A DNA stretch of 64,000 nt from Marinobacter sp. X15-166B (GTDB lineage Bacteria; Pseudomonadota; Gammaproteobacteria; Pseudomonadales; Oleiphilaceae), in the NCBI RefSeq assembly GCF_001752365.1, contig NZ_MEIY01000001.1, forward strand, positions 3,194,272 through 3,258,271. The letters are read 5' to 3'. Both the position numbers and the translations under genes were made by a program. Shown in pieces: positions 61,334 through 64,000 of this stretch. The first letter of the stretch is position 1. Each line of letters opens with the position of its first letter. The notes beneath the pieces were generated by a model. The model did no database searches. It was not told the DNA's origin and saw only the letters and a list, made by a program, of their open reading frames with translations.

Positions 61334-62056
61334 GTGGTTGTCACTCTCGACTTTATTTGCCTGCGACTGAACCCGGATAACGGGCAACCGGAAGTCATGC
61401 TGAAAGAACGCCTGAAAGGGCCACACGAAGGGCAGTACGCCCTGGTCGGCGGCTGGGTCCGCGAACACCCCCTGGACGACGGCAACGGATACGACCACAC
61501 CCTGGAGGATGCCGTCACCCGCATCCTGACCAGCAAGGTCGGCTTCTTGCCCAGTTACCTGGAAAAGTTGCCTCCCGAAGGCAGCGCCACCCGGGATCCG
61601 GCACTCGGCTGGTCCGTGACCATTCCCTTTTTGTGCCTGTTCAATCGCCCCGACATGGCCGAACTGGACCAGCAGGACAGCATTCGCTGGGAGTCGATTG
61701 ACGGGATTCTGACCGGGGCCTCACCCCTGCCCTTTGATCACCGCAAATTGGTGAGGCTGGCCTATGACGCCTTCCTGAACAAGATCAAATACTCGTCCCT
61801 GCTGCTCTATCTGCTGCCGGAAAAAGTGGCCGTCAGCCAGATTGTCCATGCCTATGAAATATTTGGTATTTGTGTGAAAAAACAGACGGTATTCAGCCGC
61901 TGGATCAACCCCGGAGTGCTGGTGGAGACCGGCGAGCGGCGTGCAATCGCGGCCAAGGGTCAACCTTCGCGACTGTACCGGCTGGAAGAGAGCTCGCTGT
62001 CTTATTTCGACAGCGAAATCGGCAAGAGCTACCGGATGAAGGCGTGCAACGGGTGA
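61334..62056 (+). CDS. nrtR: NrtR, Nudix-related transcriptional regulator of NAD metabolism
   Basis: A 240-residue protein. The N-terminal Nudix-like domain (LDFICLRLNPDNGQPEVMLK; LVGGWVREHPLDDG) binds ADP-ribose as effector. The C-terminal winged helix includes YEIFGICVKKQTVFSRWI and AKGQPSRLYRL. GTG 61334 has GGAGG 7 nt upstream. It is divergent from pncB, with both operators between. Confidence 0.92.
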   Translation: MVVTLDFICLRLNPDNGQPEVMLKERLKGPHEGQYALVGGWVREHPLDDGNGYDHTLEDAVTRILTSKVGFLPSYLEKLPPEGSATRDPALGWSVTIPFLCLFNRPDMAELDQQDSIRWESIDGILTGASPLPFDHRKLVRLAYDAFLNKIKYSSLLLYLLPEKVAVSQIVHAYEIFGICVKKQTVFSRWINPGVLVETGERRAIAAKGQPSRLYRLEESSLSYFDSEIGKSYRMKACNG

Positions 62057-62706
62057 GCCTCCCCGGGATCGCCATCCAGCCCCTGAGCAGAACCGACCTG
62101 ACCAGGGCTGCGACCCTCTGTGCCCGGGCAATGCGCGACAACCCCCTTCACCTTGCGGTTTTCGGCGGCCCGGATACTCGGCGACAACAGCGCCTCCAGC
62201 GCCTGTTGGCGGGTTTGTTGGGCTACATTTTACGCAAGGGTGACCTGCTGGGTGCGTATCGCAACGGCACTCTGGTGGGCGTGCTGGGGCTCCTGCCACC
62301 GGGCCGTTGCCGGCCCACCTGGCGCGACCTGCCCCGGTTGCTGCCGACGCTTCTGACCAGCAACACGCCCGCGGGTAGCCTGCGTACCGCCATCTGGCTG
62401 AACACCTGGCGCCGCCACGACCCGGGCACACCGCATTGGCATCTGGGCCCCCTGGCGGTCGAACCCGACTGGCAAGGTCAATACGTCGGCACACGCCTGA
62501 TGGACTACGCCTGCAACCGGGCGGCGGATGCTTGCCTGTATCTGGAAACCGACACGCCCGCCAACGTACGTTTTTACCAACGCTTCGGTTTCAGCGTACT
62601 GGCCACGCCGGTGATTCTGACCACACCCAGCTGGCTGATGGTGCGCCCCCTATCGGATCAGCATCCACAGCCCCATGGCGACCATCATGAGGTTTTCAGT
62701 CAGTGA
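62053..62706 (+). CDS. GNAT-family N-acetyltransferase
   Basis: A 217-residue acetyltransferase. The acetyl-CoA region is HLGPLAVEPDWQGQYVGTRL (about residues 138-157), followed by YLETDTPANVRFYQRFGF. GTG 62053 overlaps the nrtR stop (GTGA); GTG 62044 is an alternative. Co-transcribed with nrtR; substrate unknown. Its last 57 bp overlap the convergent glutaredoxin-MauE gene. Confidence 0.8.
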   Translation: MSLPGIAIQPLSRTDLTRAATLCARAMRDNPLHLAVFGGPDTRRQQRLQRLLAGLLGYILRKGDLLGAYRNGTLVGVLGLLPPGRCRPTWRDLPRLLPTLLTSNTPAGSLRTAIWLNTWRRHDPGTPHWHLGPLAVEPDWQGQYVGTRLMDYACNRAADACLYLETDTPANVRFYQRFGFSVLATPVILTTPSWLMVRPLSDQHPQPHGDHHEVFSQ

Positions 62707-63393
62707 GACAAATCCCAGGGGCACGTTGCTGTTGCCTCCAACACAGGCACATTTCAGCTCACGCTTATCCACATAAACCGCTTTAAACACCGATACCGCC
62801 CCTATACTGCCGATGAACAGGGCAACGGGCACAGCCAGCCAGAGCATCGCCCCGGCAATCATCAACACCCCCGCCAATGCCTCTCCAAACGGATATATAT
62901 ATCCGTACCGGACCCACTTTTGCGCCAGTAAGTCGTAATTGAGAAACATCGTCGAGAAACTCTCGATGTCCTGTAATTTTTGCACGGCAAGCAAACACAT
63001 GGCGGCGGCAATAAACCATTCGGCGGCACGCACCGTCAGAATACTGCCGTAGGCGGCCCAGCTCATGGCAAGCGCCATCAGCAACGACAGCGCGAATATT
63101 GCAATAACCGGTGTATAGCTGGTCTCGCCGCCGTCTTTCGCCTCCTTGCCGAAGTACGCGCGCAAGTCTTCATACCCACCGATCAGTTGGCCATCGATCC
63201 AGGTTTGAGGCGTCGTATCAACCTTGTGCCTTTCCTGAAACGTATCGGTCTGTTCACGGGTGGTGAGATGGTGGTCTTCAACCTCGTACCCCTCCCGCTC
63301 CAGCAAATCCTTTGATTTGAGGCCAAACGGGCACAGGTGGTCGTCCATCACCATCCGGTAAAGGACGGCGCGATTTCGATTGTCTGAAACCAT
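62650..63393 (-). CDS. Glutaredoxin-MauE/DoxX-like membrane fusion protein
   Basis: A 247-residue protein. The N-terminal glutaredoxin-like domain has a CPFG site (DDHLCPFGLKSKDLL, Cys near residue 20) in place of CxxC, then TPQTWIDGQLIGGYEDLRAY (about 60-79). The C-terminal half has four membrane helices of the MauE type, ending with a Cys-rich ELKCACVGGNSNVPLG. ATG 63393 with GGAG upstream. Probably an inner-membrane thiol-redox protein; partner unknown. Confidence 0.82.
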   Translation of the reverse strand: MVSDNRNRAVLYRMVMDDHLCPFGLKSKDLLEREGYEVEDHHLTTREQTDTFQERHKVDTTPQTWIDGQLIGGYEDLRAYFGKEAKDGGETSYTPVIAIFALSLLMALAMSWAAYGSILTVRAAEWFIAAAMCLLAVQKLQDIESFSTMFLNYDLLAQKWVRYGYIYPFGEALAGVLMIAGAMLWLAVPVALFIGSIGAVSVFKAVYVDKRELKCACVGGNSNVPLGFVSLTENLMMVAMGLWMLIR

Positions 63394-63757
63394 AGCTGCT
63401 CCCTCCGGTTTGCCGGTGAATGAATCCAGTCTCCCAAGCCAGTAAAGCGCACTGCCGGTTAACCTACAAACCAACTGCAGGCGTCAATGTATGCGACTGC
63501 ATCACAGCAGGGAAACGGTGCCAGACACGAGCCTTCCCGGGGGTGACTCAGACGGTTTGGGGTGATTCAGACGGTTTGGGGCGCTGGCACAGAGCTTGAC
63601 GCATGAAGACCCACAACGGCTTGCGATCTTCCATCAGCAGGAGCACAGCGGTGAGATGGGGTCGTAAAGTTTCAGGTATCGATGCGGGAGAAACGCAATT
63701 GAGGCAACTGGATTATGGCCAGTTCAGAATGGTCGCGCGGACTATTGCAGAAATAAG
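63394..63757. other. Spacer between the glutaredoxin-MauE gene and tRNA-Ser
   Basis: No supported gene. It contains the 19-bp tandem repeat at 63544-63581. The minus strand downstream of the tRNA has only a very short open frame (about 27 codons from the ATG near 63635) without a ribosome site. Confidence 0.5.
63544..63581. repeat. 19-bp tandem duplication
   Basis: Two adjacent copies of TGAYTCAGACGGTTTGGGG (Y is C in the first, T in the second), 63544-63562 and 63563-63581. Non-coding location. Confidence 0.85.
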
Positions 63758-63848
63758 TGGCGGTGGGCCAGGGATTCGAACCCCGGGAAGGCTATTAACC
63801 TTCGGCGGTTTTCAAGACCGCTGCATTCAGCCACTCTGCCAGCCCACC
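63758..63848 (-). tRNA. tRNA-Ser (anticodon UGA)
   Basis: Minus strand begins GGTGGGC, pairs with GCCCACC at the 3' end, followed by discriminator G and encoded CCA (63760-63758). The anticodon loop reads CTTGAAA (UGA, serine). A long variable arm (GAAGGTTAATAGCCTTC) and T-arm GGTTCGAATCC are present. 91 nt, normal for tRNA-Ser. Confidence 0.96.
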
Positions 63849-64000
63849 GGTTTTTCACTTACAAATGCCGTCTCGTTGACAGCGGGGTGCATAATACCGG
63901 ATTCGTTTTCCGTGTCAACGGTTTCTGTGCAACTAAATGAATCGCATGAGATTCAGGGCATCGAGACCGGGAATATGAAAGTTCAAGGGAGCTATTTTCG

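Noticed and set aside
63544-63581. Tandem repeat as a CRISPR array or attachment site
   Set aside because: Only two directly adjacent copies without spacers, and no integrase or tRNA-derived duplicate.
63975-64000. ATG near the right edge as a new gene start
   Set aside because: Only eight codons visible; cannot be supported.

Overview
The window is a chromosomal stretch of a moderately GC-rich, aerobic, probably marine or aquatic gammaproteobacterium in the broad Marinobacter/Cellvibrionales-like range. This is inferred from gene content only: an ETF/ETF-QO pair, HsbR/HsbA-like regulators, a PhaD/phasin pair, a PEP-CTERM island and an imuABC mutasome. I see no phage, insertion sequence or CRISPR array. 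One tRNA-Ser(UGA) lies near the right end.

Layout. 1-1557: 3' part of cydC. 1554-6632: a saccharopine-dehydrogenase-family oxidoreductase, etfBA and a divergent ETF-ubiquinone oxidoreductase. 6760-9867: bestrophin-like channel, FKBP prolyl isomerase, a frameshifted DUF1285 gene and a radical SAM protein. 10243-15112: an accessory block with a promoter, a 37-residue ORF, a PCMH-type FAD oxidase, an exosortase-system acyltransferase and two PEP-CTERM paralogues, one behind a sigma-54 promoter. 15425-20379: sixA, gpsA, an HsbA/HsbR-like partner-switch pair and a frameshifted HD phosphohydrolase. 20545-25244: a membrane-lipid cluster (SnoaL-like, SDR, FAD amine oxidase, DUF1365, cyclopropane synthase family) of the kind tied to singlet-oxygen responses in other bacteria; two of its five genes are frameshifted. 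25347-27222: xthA and a PhaD-like regulator facing a phasin. 27521-29241: a BigR-type sulfide/persulfide operon. 29376-33693: hemH, two abutting gene fragments, apbE, a spermidine-synthase-like gene, small proteins and an internally deleted mscL. 33794-39084: SOS box and imuA-imuB-dnaE2. 39111-40975: a BASS-family transporter and an AraC regulator. 41047-53479: a full glycerol module. 53487-58296: yghU, truncated haemoglobin, mgtC, mscS and a lipoprotein hydrolase. 58450-62056: NAD salvage (nicotinamidase, nadE, pncB) controlled by nrtR through twin operators. 62053-63848: GNAT, glutaredoxin-MauE fusion and tRNA-Ser.

How genes work together. The glycerol module couples uptake (glpSTPQUV), phosphorylation (glpK), oxidation (glpD) and a DeoR repressor (glpR). 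It also carries a divergent sigma-54 activator that faces a good -24/-12 promoter upstream of glpS. The NAD block turns nicotinamide and nicotinate into nicotinate mononucleotide and finishes NAD by amidation. The sulfur block pairs a two-cysteine ArsR sensor with two YeeE/YedE-type membrane proteins and a DUF442 sulfurtransferase.

A recurring oddity is single-base frameshifts in otherwise well-preserved genes: 8.70, 19.99, 20.82, 22.37 and 48.34 kb. Four of the five lie in or beside a homopolymer, so either sequence errors or recent phase mutations are possible. The least explained features are the 37-residue ORF/FAD-oxidase pair, the 49-residue MscL deletion derivative and the asymmetric glycerol ABC ATPase pair with its putative sigma-54 control.
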